Shown: positions 36,949-46,611, counted from the first letter of the stretch. The stretch is DNA of 64,000 bases from an uncultured Flammeovirgaceae bacterium (GCA_937883755.1 CAKZYA010000013.1:59092-123091), one strand, 5' to 3'. The notes: generated by a model from the sequence alone, not told the origin. A program made the numbers and translations.

Positions 36949-37746
36949 ATGACTATTATCGAAGCGATTATCCTGGGCATTATTCAGGGACTTACTGAGT
37001 TTTTACCCGTCAGTAGCAGTGGCCACATTGAGTTAGGAACAGTGCTTTTAGGGGTTCAAAGCAAAGACAATCTTCTGTTTTCTGTAATCGTTCACTGCGC
37101 TACTGCACTAAGCACTATCGTTATTTTCCGAAAAGATATTGCTGAAATTATTCAGGGAGTTTTCCGCTTTCAGTGGAATGAAGAAACGGCTTACGTAGCA
37201 AAAATCGTCGTATCTATGATCCCAGTTGGGTTTATTGGCGCATTTTTCAAAGATGAAATTGAATCATTCTTTGGTGGACAAGTACTGTTGGTTGGATTGA
37301 TGCTGCTCATTACTGGAACCTTACTTGCAATGACATTCTATGCCAAGAAGCAACCCGGACAAGTCACTTTTCCCAAGGCCCTAATTATTGGAGTAGCTCA
37401 GGCATTCGCTATTATGCCGGGGATTTCCCGCTCGGGAGCTACTATTGCCACCGCCCTGCTAGTGGGAGTAGAAAAAGAGCAGGCGGCCCGATTCTCTTTC
37501 CTAATGGTGCTGGCCCCTATTTTGGGCGCATCCTTACTTGAGGTATTGGATTACCTAGAAGAACCTGCTGCGGCTGATTCTATTTCTAGCCTAGCTCTGA
37601 TTCTAGGCTTTTTCGCTGCTTTTATCTCAGGATTACTGGCTTGCCAGTGGATGATCTCAATTGTAAAGCGAGGTAAGCTTATTTATTTTGCAATTTATTG
37701 CTTCATCGTGGGAACCATCGCTATTGGTAGTACGTGGTTTATCTAG
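36949..37746 (+). CDS. uppP: Undecaprenyl-diphosphatase UppP (BacA)
   Basis: 265 residues of mostly membrane helices. Recycles undecaprenyl pyrophosphate to the monophosphate lipid carrier used for peptidoglycan and surface glycans; overexpression gives bacitracin resistance in other species. Signature motifs: GLTEFLPVSSSGHIEL near residue 15 (Glu and Ser catalytic region) and the second inverted-repeat motif PGISRSGATI. The end nearly abuts truB. Confidence 0.95.
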   Translation: MTIIEAIILGIIQGLTEFLPVSSSGHIELGTVLLGVQSKDNLLFSVIVHCATALSTIVIFRKDIAEIIQGVFRFQWNEETAYVAKIVVSMIPVGFIGAFFKDEIESFFGGQVLLVGLMLLITGTLLAMTFYAKKQPGQVTFPKALIIGVAQAFAIMPGISRSGATIATALLVGVEKEQAARFSFLMVLAPILGASLLEVLDYLEEPAAADSISSLALILGFFAAFISGLLACQWMISIVKRGKLIYFAIYCFIVGTIAIGSTWFI

Positions 37747-37747
37747 T

Positions 37748-38476
37748 ATGACTGACGATTCAACATTCTTGTCAAGATCAGCCATCCCGAACTCTTTAGA
37801 AACACTCGATTTTGTGGGCGGAGAGTTACTTCTGGTAGACAAACCGCTAAAATGGACTTCGTTTGATGTGGTAAAGAAAATGCGAGGGCTAACGAAAGTA
37901 AAAAAAATTGGGCACGCCGGAACACTCGACCCACTCGCAACTGGGTTATTAATTCTCTGTACCGGAAAAATGACAAAGCAAATTGAGCGGTTCCAGGGAA
38001 TGGAAAAAGCCTACGAAGGCACACTAGTACTAGGCAAAACTACGCCCTCTATTGATCTAGAAACCGATTTTGATAGTGAACAGCCTACTGAACACATTAC
38101 CGTTGAGCAACTAGAAAGTGCCCGACAACAGTTTTTGGGATGGATTAGCCAAGTTCCTCCTCAACATTCAGCGGTGAAAGTAGACGGACGGCGGGTGTAC
38201 AAATCGGCTCGCAAAGGGAAAAAAGTAGAGATTAGGCCCCGCGAGGTGGAGATTAAGGCTTTTAATTTTACTCAGATTGATCTTCCTACCATTCGATTCG
38301 AGGTAGTTTGTTCTAAAGGCACCTATATTCGCAGCCTAGTTCGGGATTTGGGTGAAGTACTAGGCGTAGGAGCTTATCTAAAACAATTACGGCGTACCCG
38401 AATCGGACAATTTGAAGTGAATGATGCCCGCACTATTTCTGAATGGGCCAGCCTATTGAAACCAACTGAGGAATGA
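37748..38476 (+). CDS. truB: tRNA pseudouridine-55 synthase
   Basis: 242 residues from the ATG at 37748, one base after the uppP stop; the frame is open further upstream but those codons lie in uppP. It forms pseudouridine 55 in the T loop of tRNAs. The catalytic Asp61 lies in GHAGTLDPLATGLL, with VDKPLKWTSFDVV before it and CSKGTYIRSLVRDLG after it. Its stop overlaps the ribF start (ATGA). Confidence 0.95.
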   Translation: MTDDSTFLSRSAIPNSLETLDFVGGELLLVDKPLKWTSFDVVKKMRGLTKVKKIGHAGTLDPLATGLLILCTGKMTKQIERFQGMEKAYEGTLVLGKTTPSIDLETDFDSEQPTEHITVEQLESARQQFLGWISQVPPQHSAVKVDGRRVYKSARKGKKVEIRPREVEIKAFNFTQIDLPTIRFEVVCSKGTYIRSLVRDLGEVLGVGAYLKQLRRTRIGQFEVNDARTISEWASLLKPTEE

Positions 38477-39408
38477 AGATTCACCGCCAGGGTAAGATTG
38501 ATATTCCACCTCGCCGGCCAGTCGTTACCAGTGGTACTTTCGACGGAGTACATGTTGGTCATCAGAAAATACTGGCTCGCTTGAAGGAATTAGCCCAAGA
38601 GGCAAACGGCGAAACGGTAGTGCTTACCTTCTGGCCTCACCCCCGATTAGTGCTGCAAGGGGTAGAAAGTTCGCTCAAACTGCTCAATACTTTTGAAGAA
38701 AAAGCGGACCTGCTAGAGCAAGCTGGAATTGACCATTTGGTGCAAATGCCCTTTACTGAAGAGTTTTCTCACCTTTCACCCCACGATTACGTTCAACGCA
38801 TTTTAGTAGATCAGCTAGGTACTAAGTTTCTCGTAATTGGTTACGATCATAGGTTCGGCCGTAACCGAGAAGGCAACTTTGATTACTTGCAACAGCACGC
38901 CAACAGTTTTGGCTTTCAGGTAGAGGAAATTCCTCGGCAAGATATTGATGATATTGGGGTAAGCTCTACTAAAGTTCGGAAAGCTTTGAATAGCGGGGAC
39001 GTTGCTTCCGCCAGATTGTATTTGGGACGACCGTACCAAATAACCGGACCCGTAGTAGGTGGTGATAAAATTGGTCGCGGATTAGGATTTCCTACGGCTA
39101 ACATTGCGGTTCAGGAAAATTATAAACTTATCCCAACTGATGGGATTTATGCCGTCGAAGTCATTGTTCAGAACAAACGCTTCGGAGGAATGCTATACAT
39201 TGGTAACCGCCCTACCCTGGCCGGAAAAAATAAAACCATTGAAGTTAATATCTTTGATTTTGATCAGGATATTTACGGTCGACAAATAACGGTTACGTTT
39301 TTAGAACATATCCGGGGCGATATGACATTGGATAGCCTGGAAGCCTTAACTATCCAGCTCGAGAAAGATCGAACTGCCGCTTTAGCCATCTTACAAAATA
39401 ATAGCTGA
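38473..39408 (+). CDS. ribF: Bifunctional riboflavin kinase/FAD synthetase
   Basis: 311 residues. The N-terminal FAD synthetase half carries TSGTFDGVHVGHQKIL (nucleotidyltransferase H-x-G-H type) and YDHRFGRNREGN. The C-terminal flavokinase half carries GDKIGRGLGFPTANI and the late GGMLYIGNRPT. Makes FMN then FAD from riboflavin and ATP. It overlaps truB by four bases, and no FMN riboswitch is present. Confidence 0.95.
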   Translation: MKIHRQGKIDIPPRRPVVTSGTFDGVHVGHQKILARLKELAQEANGETVVLTFWPHPRLVLQGVESSLKLLNTFEEKADLLEQAGIDHLVQMPFTEEFSHLSPHDYVQRILVDQLGTKFLVIGYDHRFGRNREGNFDYLQQHANSFGFQVEEIPRQDIDDIGVSSTKVRKALNSGDVASARLYLGRPYQITGPVVGGDKIGRGLGFPTANIAVQENYKLIPTDGIYAVEVIVQNKRFGGMLYIGNRPTLAGKNKTIEVNIFDFDQDIYGRQITVTFLEHIRGDMTLDSLEALTIQLEKDRTAALAILQNNS

Positions 39409-39430
39409 TTAAGCTCACCGTTCACCTACT

Positions 39431-39922
39431 ATGCACTTCATTGTTTCGTTTTTTACCTCACTACTCTTTGCAATACATCCCTTCCACATCAGCGTAACCA
39501 GTATTTATCACGCTGAAGAAGAAAATAGTCTACAAATTACGGTTAAGCTTTTTGCCGATGACCTGGAAGAAGCCCTCAATCAAAATAGTGCTGAAGCTGG
39601 CGCTTACATTGATGTGCTAAATCCACCGAATCGTGCTAAGCTAGATTCTATTGTTCAGGATTATCTGTACCAACACGTTGCCTTTACTGTAAATGAGCAG
39701 CCCGTTCAGCCTCAGTACCTGGGTTTTGAGCAGGAAGATTTAACTATGTGGTGCTATCTGGAAACTACCTCTATTAGCTCGTTAGAGAAGGTGAAAGTTC
39801 AAAACACCTTACTACTTAACACGTTTGAAGATCAGGTGAACATTGTCCACGTGCGAGCCAATGGAGTAGTAAAGAGTATGAAACTAGCTCACAACCAGAC
39901 GATAGATACCATTACTTTTTAG
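39431..39922 (+). CDS. DUF6702-like secreted protein
   Basis: 163 residues. Signal peptide (IVSFFTSLLFAIHPF) followed by HISVTSIYHAEEENSLQITV and ITVKLFADDLEEAL, the pattern of DUF6702 proteins, which in Bacteroidota often sit beside M1/M61 peptidase or ribF genes. Two beta-rich halves, no cysteine pair, no lipobox. Function unknown. Starts 22 bases after ribF, probably in the same operon. Confidence 0.72.
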   Translation: MHFIVSFFTSLLFAIHPFHISVTSIYHAEEENSLQITVKLFADDLEEALNQNSAEAGAYIDVLNPPNRAKLDSIVQDYLYQHVAFTVNEQPVQPQYLGFEQEDLTMWCYLETTSISSLEKVKVQNTLLLNTFEDQVNIVHVRANGVVKSMKLAHNQTIDTITF

Positions 39923-40079
39923 GCTAAATCGTTCCCTACTGTTACGAATTGAACTTCTTCCAAGAAACGCTTCCTTCCAGTATGATTCAGTAGGTTAGCC
40001 GAAGGGAACTTTTTAGTATTACAGCTCACTAAGTTTTCAGGACAGCTCTGCAAAATACTGATAATTAGCGCGTTGGCCT

Positions 40080-40172
40080 GAAAATTCAGCGGGCGTGCGC
40101 CAGCTTAGTGTGGCGAAGCATTGAATTTTCTTGACTTTTTTGATTCGTTTTTGTGTCAAGACAAAAATGAAT
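40080..40172. repeat. Structured intergenic repeat, candidate REP/MITE
   Basis: Within the 39923-40251 gap three nested dyads occur: GAAAATTCA/TGAATTTTC (40080-40088, 40122-40130); CGCCA/TGGCG inside it; and ATTCGTTTTTGT/ACAAAAATGAAT (40143-40154, 40161-40172, one G-T mismatch), with CTTGAC/GTCAAG at 40130 and 40155. The segment is more GC-rich inside than its flanks. This resembles interspersed palindromes of Bacteroidota genomes. No gene is seen in the rest of the gap. Confidence 0.5.
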
Positions 40173-40251
40173 GAGGTATTTTGCGACCACTCCGAAACAA
40201 TCTTTTGGTTTTTGCAATAAAGTTTTGGTCTAAATCCTTCAATCTGTTTTT

Positions 40252-40605
40252 ATGAAAAACTCAGAAATCAATATCACAGTATCATTAGATGAAGCTAATA
40301 TTCCCGAAAGAATCACCTGGAATGCTATTGATGAGCAAGGCCAGCCTCAGGTAAGCGAGGGGCCTAGCCAAAGTAAAGCGATGAGTCTCTCCTTTTGGGA
40401 TGATCAGCAAAAAAACACCTTACGGATTGACTTGTGGACAAAAGAAATGCCCGTAGATGAAATGAAACGCTTCTGTATAGATGCCATAGGCGGATTAGCT
40501 CAAACCACGCTTAACGCTACTGGCGATTCGTATATGGCTCAAGAAATGAACGATCTCTGCGACCGACTGGTACAACACGTGGAACAGGAGCTCAAAAATG
40601 GTTGA
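40252..40605 (+). CDS. gldC: Gliding motility protein GldC
   Basis: 117 residues. Matches GldC throughout: KNSEINITVSLDEANIPERI, MSLSFWDDQQKNTLRIDLWT and KEMPVDEMKRFCIDAIGGLA, ending in a short acidic helix. GldC is a cytoplasmic accessory protein of the Bacteroidota gliding/T9SS machinery that improves but is not essential for motility in Flavobacterium. It is alone here, away from other gld genes, and overlaps the deaminase by 8 bases. Confidence 0.9.
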   Translation: MKNSEINITVSLDEANIPERITWNAIDEQGQPQVSEGPSQSKAMSLSFWDDQQKNTLRIDLWTKEMPVDEMKRFCIDAIGGLAQTTLNATGDSYMAQEMNDLCDRLVQHVEQELKNG

Positions 40606-41038
40606 TTCTGGTCAGCAGGCATATATGCGGTTGGCTATTCAGCAAGCTCATCAGGGGCAAACTCCTTTCGGTTGTCTAATTATTCATAATGATCAAGTGA
40701 TTGCTCAGGCGTTTAATACCGTATCTTCGTCACACGACCCAACCGCCCACGGCGAGATTAATACCATACGATTGGTTTGTCAGAAGCTACAATCTCATAA
40801 ACTCCCTAATACGGTACTATTTACCACGGGGAAACCTTGTCCAATGTGTATGTCTGCCATTCTGTACGCTCAAATTCCGCAAGTGATCTACGGAGTATCT
40901 ATAGCCACCATCGCCCAGTTTATGCCCCAAATTACAATCACTAGCGAGGAAGTAGCTTAGCAATCGGCTCAGCAAGTAAAACTAACTGGGCCATTCCTAG
41001 AAGAAGAGTGCTTAGATTTGCTGCAAAGGTTTAGTTAA
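40598..41038 (+). pseudogene. Nucleoside/guanine deaminase with premature TAG
   Basis: The frame shows a zinc deaminase: AHGEINTIRL (His51, Glu53) and PCPMCMSAI (Cys81, Cys84). It halts at TAG (40958-40960) after SEEVA, then continues in the same frame as QSAQQVKLTGPFLEEECLDL to TAA at 41038. The tail matches the usual C-terminal VTGPLLEEEC helix of guanine deaminase-type proteins, so the intact length would be 146 residues. A C-to-T change of CAG (Gln) would explain the stop. The catalytic core is intact, so a 120-residue product might still fold. Confidence 0.78.
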
Positions 41039-41143
41039 AACACCGATTTGTTTTATTTCCGACAAATGGAGTAATGTTTGCTATTAGTTTGATAGAATCT
41101 TTTCAATAAAAGGCACGTTGTAACGGTAAATAGCTTTATAACT

Positions 41144-41635
41144 ATGAAATACGTAAGAATTAAGCAAATCTTTACATATACGCTAACAGCACTCTTTTTT
41201 CTGACTCTAGCTTCTTTTAGTAATCCAGAAGAAAAAACTGAAGAGCCGAATAAGATCAATTGGCTAACCATTGAGGAAGCCCAAACTTTATCGGAAAAAG
41301 AGCCTAGAAAGGTGATTATGGATGTTTACACTGATTGGTGTGGATGGTGCAAGAAGATGGATAAAACTACTTTTGCTGACGAAAAAGTAGCTACATATGT
41401 TAATGAAAACTTTTATGCAGTCAAGCTTAAGGCCGATAGCAATGATAAAGTCACTTTTAAGGGGCAAGAATTTTCTAAAGGTGAACTAGCTCGAGCTTTG
41501 CGCGTCACTGGATATCCTACCGTTGTTTTCTTTGACGAGTCATTTGCCCGATTCCAGCCAGTGAGTGGTTTTCGCCCTGCCGATGATTTTCTTAAGCTAC
41601 TAGAAGCTTTTAATCAGGCTGAAGTACATCAATAA
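41144..41635 (+). CDS. Secreted thioredoxin-fold protein
   Basis: 163 residues. A signal peptide or N-terminal anchor (FTYTLTALFFLTLAS), then a linker and a thioredoxin fold with the redox pair CGWC at residues 66-69 in VYTDWCGWCKKMD and the cis-Pro loop TGYPTVVFFD. Related periplasmic proteins reduce disulfides or act in cytochrome assembly. The long KADSNDKVTFKGQEFSKGEL insertion is typical of the thioredoxin_7/DUF255-like group. Substrate unknown. Confidence 0.85.
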   Translation: MKYVRIKQIFTYTLTALFFLTLASFSNPEEKTEEPNKINWLTIEEAQTLSEKEPRKVIMDVYTDWCGWCKKMDKTTFADEKVATYVNENFYAVKLKADSNDKVTFKGQEFSKGELARALRVTGYPTVVFFDESFARFQPVSGFRPADDFLKLLEAFNQAEVHQ

Positions 41636-41707
41636 TCTATCGCTCTGCAATTTTTTCCGGGCTGTTATCCGTTTCTTTGTATCCAAAACATCGGATAAAT
41701 ATTTTTC

Positions 41708-43084
41708 ATGCCTACCTATTTTCACTCTCAGGATACTATCATAGCTTTATCTACGCCTAGTGGCGAAGGAGCCATTGGAGTTATTCGCCTCTCAGGAAAT
41801 GAGGCTATTACACTGGTAGATCAGGTTTTTCACGGCAAAAACCTAAACGAGCAACCTTCTCATACACTTCATTTTGGAACTATCCGGCAAAAAGGAGAAA
41901 TTATCGATGAAGTAGTGGTTTCATTATTCATTGCTCCCCGCTCCTTTACGAAAGAAAATGTAGTAGAAATCTCCTGTCATGGTTCTACCTACATTATTCA
42001 GCAGATTATTCAGTTATTTATCAACTTAGGAGCTCGCCTGGCTCAACCGGGCGAGTTCACTCAACGAGCCTACCTCAATGGACAGTACGATCTGGCTCAG
42101 GCTGAAGCTATTGCCGAACTTATCGCCGCTGATTCAGCTGCGGCTCATCAGGCAGCTTTGTACCAAATGCGAGGCGGCTTCTCTCAAGAGATTCAGCAAC
42201 TCCGGGAGAAGTTGATCCACTTTGCTTCGCTCATTGAACTAGAGCTAGATTTCTCCGAAGAAGACGTTGAGTTTGCTGATCGAGTCGAGTTGCGTAAACT
42301 AGTAGAAGGTATTTTAGATAAGGTTAAGCATCTTATTCAAAGCTTTTCATTAGGAAACGTCATCAAAAATGGGGTACCGACCGTAATTGCTGGTAAACCT
42401 AATGTTGGTAAATCTACCCTGCTGAATGCTCTACTGAACGAGGAAAAAGCCATTGTTAGCGATATTCCAGGTACTACCCGTGATGTAATTGAAGACGAAA
42501 TTACCTTGGAAGGTATCCGCTTCCGCTTTATTGACACAGCAGGAATTAGGGATACAAACGACAAAGTAGAAGCCATCGGGGTACAACGGACTTACGAGAA
42601 ATTAAAGCAAGCTGCTTTAATTTTGTACCTGTTTGATTTACAAACCAGTCGGCTAGATGAAGTATTAGAGGAAACTAAGTTTCTGGAAGAACTCGATATT
42701 CCACTCATCAGAGTTGGTAACAAGCTTGACCAAGCTAGTCCAGACTTGGTAAATGCACTGCAAGATACTGACGATATGGTGCTTATCTCAGCAGCAAGCG
42801 GGCAGCAGCTTGATATGCTAAAGCAAACGATAATTCATCAGTTTTCACTAAACCAAATTCAAAGTCAGTCAGCTATCGTAACCAATAGCCGCCACTACGA
42901 AAGCCTGAGAAAAGCCCAAGAAAGCTTACAACAAGTATATTCTGGAATTCACCAGGGCATCACCCATGATTTTCTCGCTCAAGATATTCGACATTCTCTT
43001 TATGCTTTAGGCGAAATAACAGGAGATATTACTACCGATGATTTATTGGGCACAATTTTTAGCAAATTCTGTATTGGGAAGTAA
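41708..43084 (+). CDS. mnmE: tRNA modification GTPase MnmE
   Basis: 458 residues. N-terminal folate-binding domain ([22 protein letters not shown]), helical middle domain, and an inserted G domain with GKPNVGKST (G1), PGTTRDV (G2), DTAG (G3) and GNKLD (G4). It ends with the diagnostic CIGK, whose Cys is needed for uridine modification. With MnmG it makes the cmnm5U34 modification. Normal length and complete. Confidence 0.96.
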   Translation: MPTYFHSQDTIIALSTPSGEGAIGVIRLSGNEAITLVDQVFHGKNLNEQPSHTLHFGTIRQKGEIIDEVVVSLFIAPRSFTKENVVEISCHGSTYIIQQIIQLFINLGARLAQPGEFTQRAYLNGQYDLAQAEAIAELIAADSAAAHQAALYQMRGGFSQEIQQLREKLIHFASLIELELDFSEEDVEFADRVELRKLVEGILDKVKHLIQSFSLGNVIKNGVPTVIAGKPNVGKSTLLNALLNEEKAIVSDIPGTTRDVIEDEITLEGIRFRFIDTAGIRDTNDKVEAIGVQRTYEKLKQAALILYLFDLQTSRLDEVLEETKFLEELDIPLIRVGNKLDQASPDLVNALQDTDDMVLISAASGQQLDMLKQTIIHQFSLNQIQSQSAIVTNSRHYESLRKAQESLQQVYSGIHQGITHDFLAQDIRHSLYALGEITGDITTDDLLGTIFSKFCIGK

Positions 43085-43250
43085 TTTTTGAAAGAACACT
43101 CCTTATTTTTAAAATAATTAAAAAATATTATCGTTTTTAGTTGTATATTGATAAATAACTTTGATGTTAAGCATATTAATTTAACGTTATATTTTTTTAA
43201 CTTTAGATTATTTCTTTATTTTTTTTAGCATTTATGTGATAAATATTTCA

Positions 43251-43276
43251 TTGTTAGCGTTTTTTTGCTACCTTTG
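43251..43276 (+). promoter_or_regulatory. Promoter of the truncated glycosylphosphotransferase-like gene
   Basis: TTG at 43251-43253 and TACCTTTG at 43269-43276, 15 bases apart. Transcription would start near 43283, which excludes the in-frame start at 43278 and favours the ATG at 43299. Confidence 0.5.
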
Positions 43277-43298
43277 ATTGATTCAATTTTTTATTGAT

Positions 43299-44132
43299 AT
43301 GTTTCACATACCCAAATATACACAGTACTCTAAGACTTTCTTTCTAGCTATCATGCTGCTAGATGCGTTTTGTCTGTACTTTGCCTTTGACTTATCATCA
43401 CGCAAAGCCTTATCCCACGGGGGAGAACTTAGCTCTCAAGCCTCTTTTTACGTGATATGGGCTCTTTTGTGGACTATCATATCATTATTTTCTAACCAGT
43501 ATAGTACTACTACTCTCAAGAAAGTTTCTCGCATCATCAAAAGCACGGTTAAGGTTATACTTATCCATGCGCTATTTATTTTTGTCTACCTATTAACTAC
43601 CCCTCAATATTTTGAGATAAACTACCTTATTGATGTTTATCTTTTCTCAATGCTAATTACTATAGGAGCTAAGTTTTTATTACTGCTAAGCTATCGTTTG
43701 ATAAGCAATCAGCGAAAGAACAAGGTTAACTTTATCATTATTGGTGATACCCCTACCACTCAGGAGTTGCTTCGTTCCTTAGATTTGAATAAGAAGTTCG
43801 GCTATCGTTTTTATGGCTTCCTGACTGAAAAAGGTGCTAACCTTGACCTTCGCGTAAAGGAAATTACAAGGTTTTGTAAGTCCAATGACATCAACTATAT
43901 CTACTTTGATTCTTCGGTAGATACTAAGCTGGTTGAACGATTGACTAGATACGCCAATAACCACTACATCCGGTTCTCAATCGTTCATAATCCTATTACT
44001 ATACCATACAAAGAAGTAGAAACATCAGTCTTCAATAACATTCCTGTGGTATCTGGTCGGAATTTTGAGAATCCTCCTAAAATCTCGTTTCCTACTATGA
44101 AGAAGCTTCTTAATTCATTCAAAGCCCAATAA
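43299..44132 (+). CDS. Polyprenyl glycosylphosphotransferase-like protein lacking the transferase domain
   Basis: 277 residues from the ATG at 43299 (promoter-supported). It has four membrane segments (FFLAIMLLDAFCLYFAF; FYVIWALLWTIISLF; VILIHALFIFVYLL; LFSMLITIGAKFLLLLS), then a CoA-binding-like Rossmann domain (FIIIGDTPTTQELLRSL, YRFYGFL, INYIYFDSSVD). This is the N-terminal half of WcaJ/undecaprenyl-phosphate glucose phosphotransferase. The bacterial sugar transferase domain that should follow PVVSGRNFENPP is absent; only 17 residues remain before a true stop and terminator. Either a truncated relic or a stand-alone regulatory protein. Confidence 0.75.
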   Translation: MFHIPKYTQYSKTFFLAIMLLDAFCLYFAFDLSSRKALSHGGELSSQASFYVIWALLWTIISLFSNQYSTTTLKKVSRIIKSTVKVILIHALFIFVYLLTTPQYFEINYLIDVYLFSMLITIGAKFLLLLSYRLISNQRKNKVNFIIIGDTPTTQELLRSLDLNKKFGYRFYGFLTEKGANLDLRVKEITRFCKSNDINYIYFDSSVDTKLVERLTRYANNHYIRFSIVHNPITIPYKEVETSVFNNIPVVSGRNFENPPKISFPTMKKLLNSFKAQ

Positions 44133-44172
44133 GTACTGAGTTAGTTATCACACTTAAGATTTTAAGCAAGAG

Positions 44173-44199
44173 AGCAGTTGGTGTACCAACTGCTTTTTT
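44173..44199 (+). terminator. Rho-independent terminator
   Basis: AGCAGTTGG-TGTA-CCAACTGCT, a perfect 9-bp stem followed by six T, 40 bases after the stop at 44132. It shows that this stop is the normal end of the transcription unit. Confidence 0.88.
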
Positions 44200-44205
44200 A
44201 TTTCT

Positions 44206-46611
44206 CTACTCGTGCCTAAGTGATTGAACCGGATTCGCACAAGCAGCTTTTATGGTCTGGGAGCTAACTACTAACATCCCTACTAAAAAAACTATCACGC
44301 TAGGAATTAGAAAAAGACTGATTGAATAATCAATACTAAAGGGATAGTTTGCTAACCACCTTTGCATTACCCAGAAGGTAGATGGAACGGCAATGGCTAC
44401 CGCTAATAGCATGAGTTGGGCAAAGTCTTTGGATAGTAGTCGTAGTACACTAGCTACCGAGGCACCTAACACTTTCCGGATACCAATCTCTTTTGTCTTT
44501 TGGACTACTGAAAAGGAAGTTAATCCAAACAAGCCTAATCCGGCAATAAAGATGGCTAAGCCAGAAAAAATCGCAAATACCTGGCCTACTCTTTGGTCTT
44601 CCTGATATAAGGAATCAAACTGCTCATCTAAGAAGTAATATTCAAAGGGATTAGCGGGAAACAACGTTAGATATTCTTCTTCCAAACTACTGATAATCTC
44701 AGGGATAGAGGTAGAAGAGTAGTCAGTATCTACTTTTACTGATATTATTCCGCTTTCTGGCTTAAAATTAAAAATGATTGGTGAATAATTGTTTTGCAAA
44801 GATTTATGGTGATAGTTAGCAGTGACACCAATAACTTCTTGCGCTTCATTAGCATTTCCAACCTTGATTAACTGTCCAACCGCATCTTGCGGAGTTCTAA
44901 ATCCCAGAAACTGAGCGGCAGTCTCGTTAATAATAAGCTTTTCTGACTCTTGACTTAAAGTATCGCTATAGTTTCGTCCGGCTACCAGGGGAATCTGATA
45001 TTCAGATAAATACTGATCATCAATTTCTAATATAGCATAGCTACGAGCTTCATTGAGATCTTCTTCGGGAAGAGTTGCCTGTACATAATAGTTGTAACTC
45101 TTACCAGGGACATTTCCTGAGAATACAACACTCTTTACAAAAGGAAAACGACTAATTTCCGTTTTCAGTGAAGCCATCCGGCCTAAGAAATTATCATCTA
45201 CAATAGCCGGGCTACTTATAATTAAAGTTTCTTCTATATTCAGACCGAGATTTTGGTTTCGCATAAAATTCAACTGTTGAAAAACAATATATGTACCCCC
45301 TACCAATGCTACTGATGCTGCAAACTGTAATACCATTAGTACCTTTCGTAAGGTAGTACCCTGACGAGAGCTTGTAAAAGTGCCTTTGAGTACTGCTATG
45401 GGCTGATATGAAGAAAGTACCCATGCTGGATATAGACCTGAGACGAAAGTGCCCAATGCTATAGCCACTAGATATGCCAGCCAAAATAGAGGCTCAATAA
45501 ACAAGTGTACCGTTTGTATTTCTTTGCCCAATAAATTACTAATAGCAGGGAGACTCAACTGAAAAATAGTAAGTGCCAGTAATGAACTAATTAAATTAAA
45601 AAGTAGGGCTTCCAATAAAAACTGTCGGACTAACTGACCTCGCTGACTTCCTACAACTTTACGAATCCCTACTTCTTTAGCTCGCCCAGCAGCTTGAGCG
45701 GTAACTAGATTTAAATAGTTCACCCATGCTATAACTATAAGAAAGACAGCAATAATGCTGAAAGTATAGATAAGTTGGGCATTACCTGTATTGCCTAAAC
45801 TATTGCCAAGATCCGAAAGTAGATATGCCTGGGGCATAGGCTCTAAGATCAGTTCTCCCGAATCTTCAGGATTATAGCTTTCCATGATAGTATTCACTAG
45901 TGATGTAACCTGACTAGGTGATGCTTCTTTATGCAGAAGAACATAAGTAGGAAATGCGCTCCAGTGACTCATATCTTCTGACCCGTTATCTATGGCATCA
46001 AAAGAAAAGAAAATTTCCTGATCGATGTGTGAATTAGCAGGAAAATCTTCAGCAATGCCAGTCACTTGATACTGCTGAGAGCCAAACATGTGATATAGTG
46101 TAATCGTCTTGCCCAAGATATTCTGATTTACTTCTCCAAAAAATTTCTGAGCAATAGATTCAGTAATTACTACTGAGCGGGGGCGGGCGAGAACGCTGGT
46201 TTGCTCTCCGAAGCGCAGTGGGAAATCGAACATAGTAAAGAAGTTGGCATCAGCATAGACAAACGATTGCTTAAATGACGCTTGTTCGATATCTCGCTGC
46301 ACAGCCAAGGTGCCGCTCTGCTCCCAAAGACGAGTAGCCTTTTCTACCTGAGAAACTTCACTCTCTATTATAGGTGCAATCGTATAGAATAATAGCGAAG
46401 ACTTGGCATCGCGAGTATTATTAACATACCCCACTCTATATAAACGATCCTTTTTAGCATGAAATTGATCGAAACTACGCTCGAAATGTACATACTGAAG
46501 GATTAGCAATCCGGCAGCAAGCCCTATAGCCAAACCAATAATATTAATCAAGCTGAATACTCTGTTCTTGCGTAGCGTGCGTAAAATTGTGATAAAAGTG
46601 TGTCGTATCAT
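44206..46611 (-). CDS. FtsX-like ABC-transporter permease (MacB type)
   Basis: 801 residues from the ATG at 46611 (MIRHTFITILRTLRKNRVFS), the usual start of this Bacteroidota family. Two FtsX cores are visible: RAKEVGIRKVVGSQRGQLVRQFL and KTKEIGIRKVLGASVASVL, each followed by membrane segments, plus two large extracytoplasmic domains. These permeases work with a separate MacB-like ATPase, not found here. Their genes often occur with NtrC-type regulators and kinases, as at 54-57 kb. Substrate unknown. Confidence 0.9.
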   Translation of the reverse strand: MIRHTFITILRTLRKNRVFSLINIIGLAIGLAAGLLILQYVHFERSFDQFHAKKDRLYRVGYVNNTRDAKSSLLFYTIAPIIESEVSQVEKATRLWEQSGTLAVQRDIEQASFKQSFVYADANFFTMFDFPLRFGEQTSVLARPRSVVITESIAQKFFGEVNQNILGKTITLYHMFGSQQYQVTGIAEDFPANSHIDQEIFFSFDAIDNGSEDMSHWSAFPTYVLLHKEASPSQVTSLVNTIMESYNPEDSGELILEPMPQAYLLSDLGNSLGNTGNAQLIYTFSIIAVFLIVIAWVNYLNLVTAQAAGRAKEVGIRKVVGSQRGQLVRQFLLEALLFNLISSLLALTIFQLSLPAISNLLGKEIQTVHLFIEPLFWLAYLVAIALGTFVSGLYPAWVLSSYQPIAVLKGTFTSSRQGTTLRKVLMVLQFAASVALVGGTYIVFQQLNFMRNQNLGLNIEETLIISSPAIVDDNFLGRMASLKTEISRFPFVKSVVFSGNVPGKSYNYYVQATLPEEDLNEARSYAILEIDDQYLSEYQIPLVAGRNYSDTLSQESEKLIINETAAQFLGFRTPQDAVGQLIKVGNANEAQEVIGVTANYHHKSLQNNYSPIIFNFKPESGIISVKVDTDYSSTSIPEIISSLEEEYLTLFPANPFEYYFLDEQFDSLYQEDQRVGQVFAIFSGLAIFIAGLGLFGLTSFSVVQKTKEIGIRKVLGASVASVLRLLSKDFAQLMLLAVAIAVPSTFWVMQRWLANYPFSIDYSISLFLIPSVIVFLVGMLVVSSQTIKAACANPVQSLRHE

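Noticed and set aside
38400..38480. FMN riboswitch before ribF
   Set aside because: ribF overlaps truB by four bases, leaving no leader for a riboswitch.
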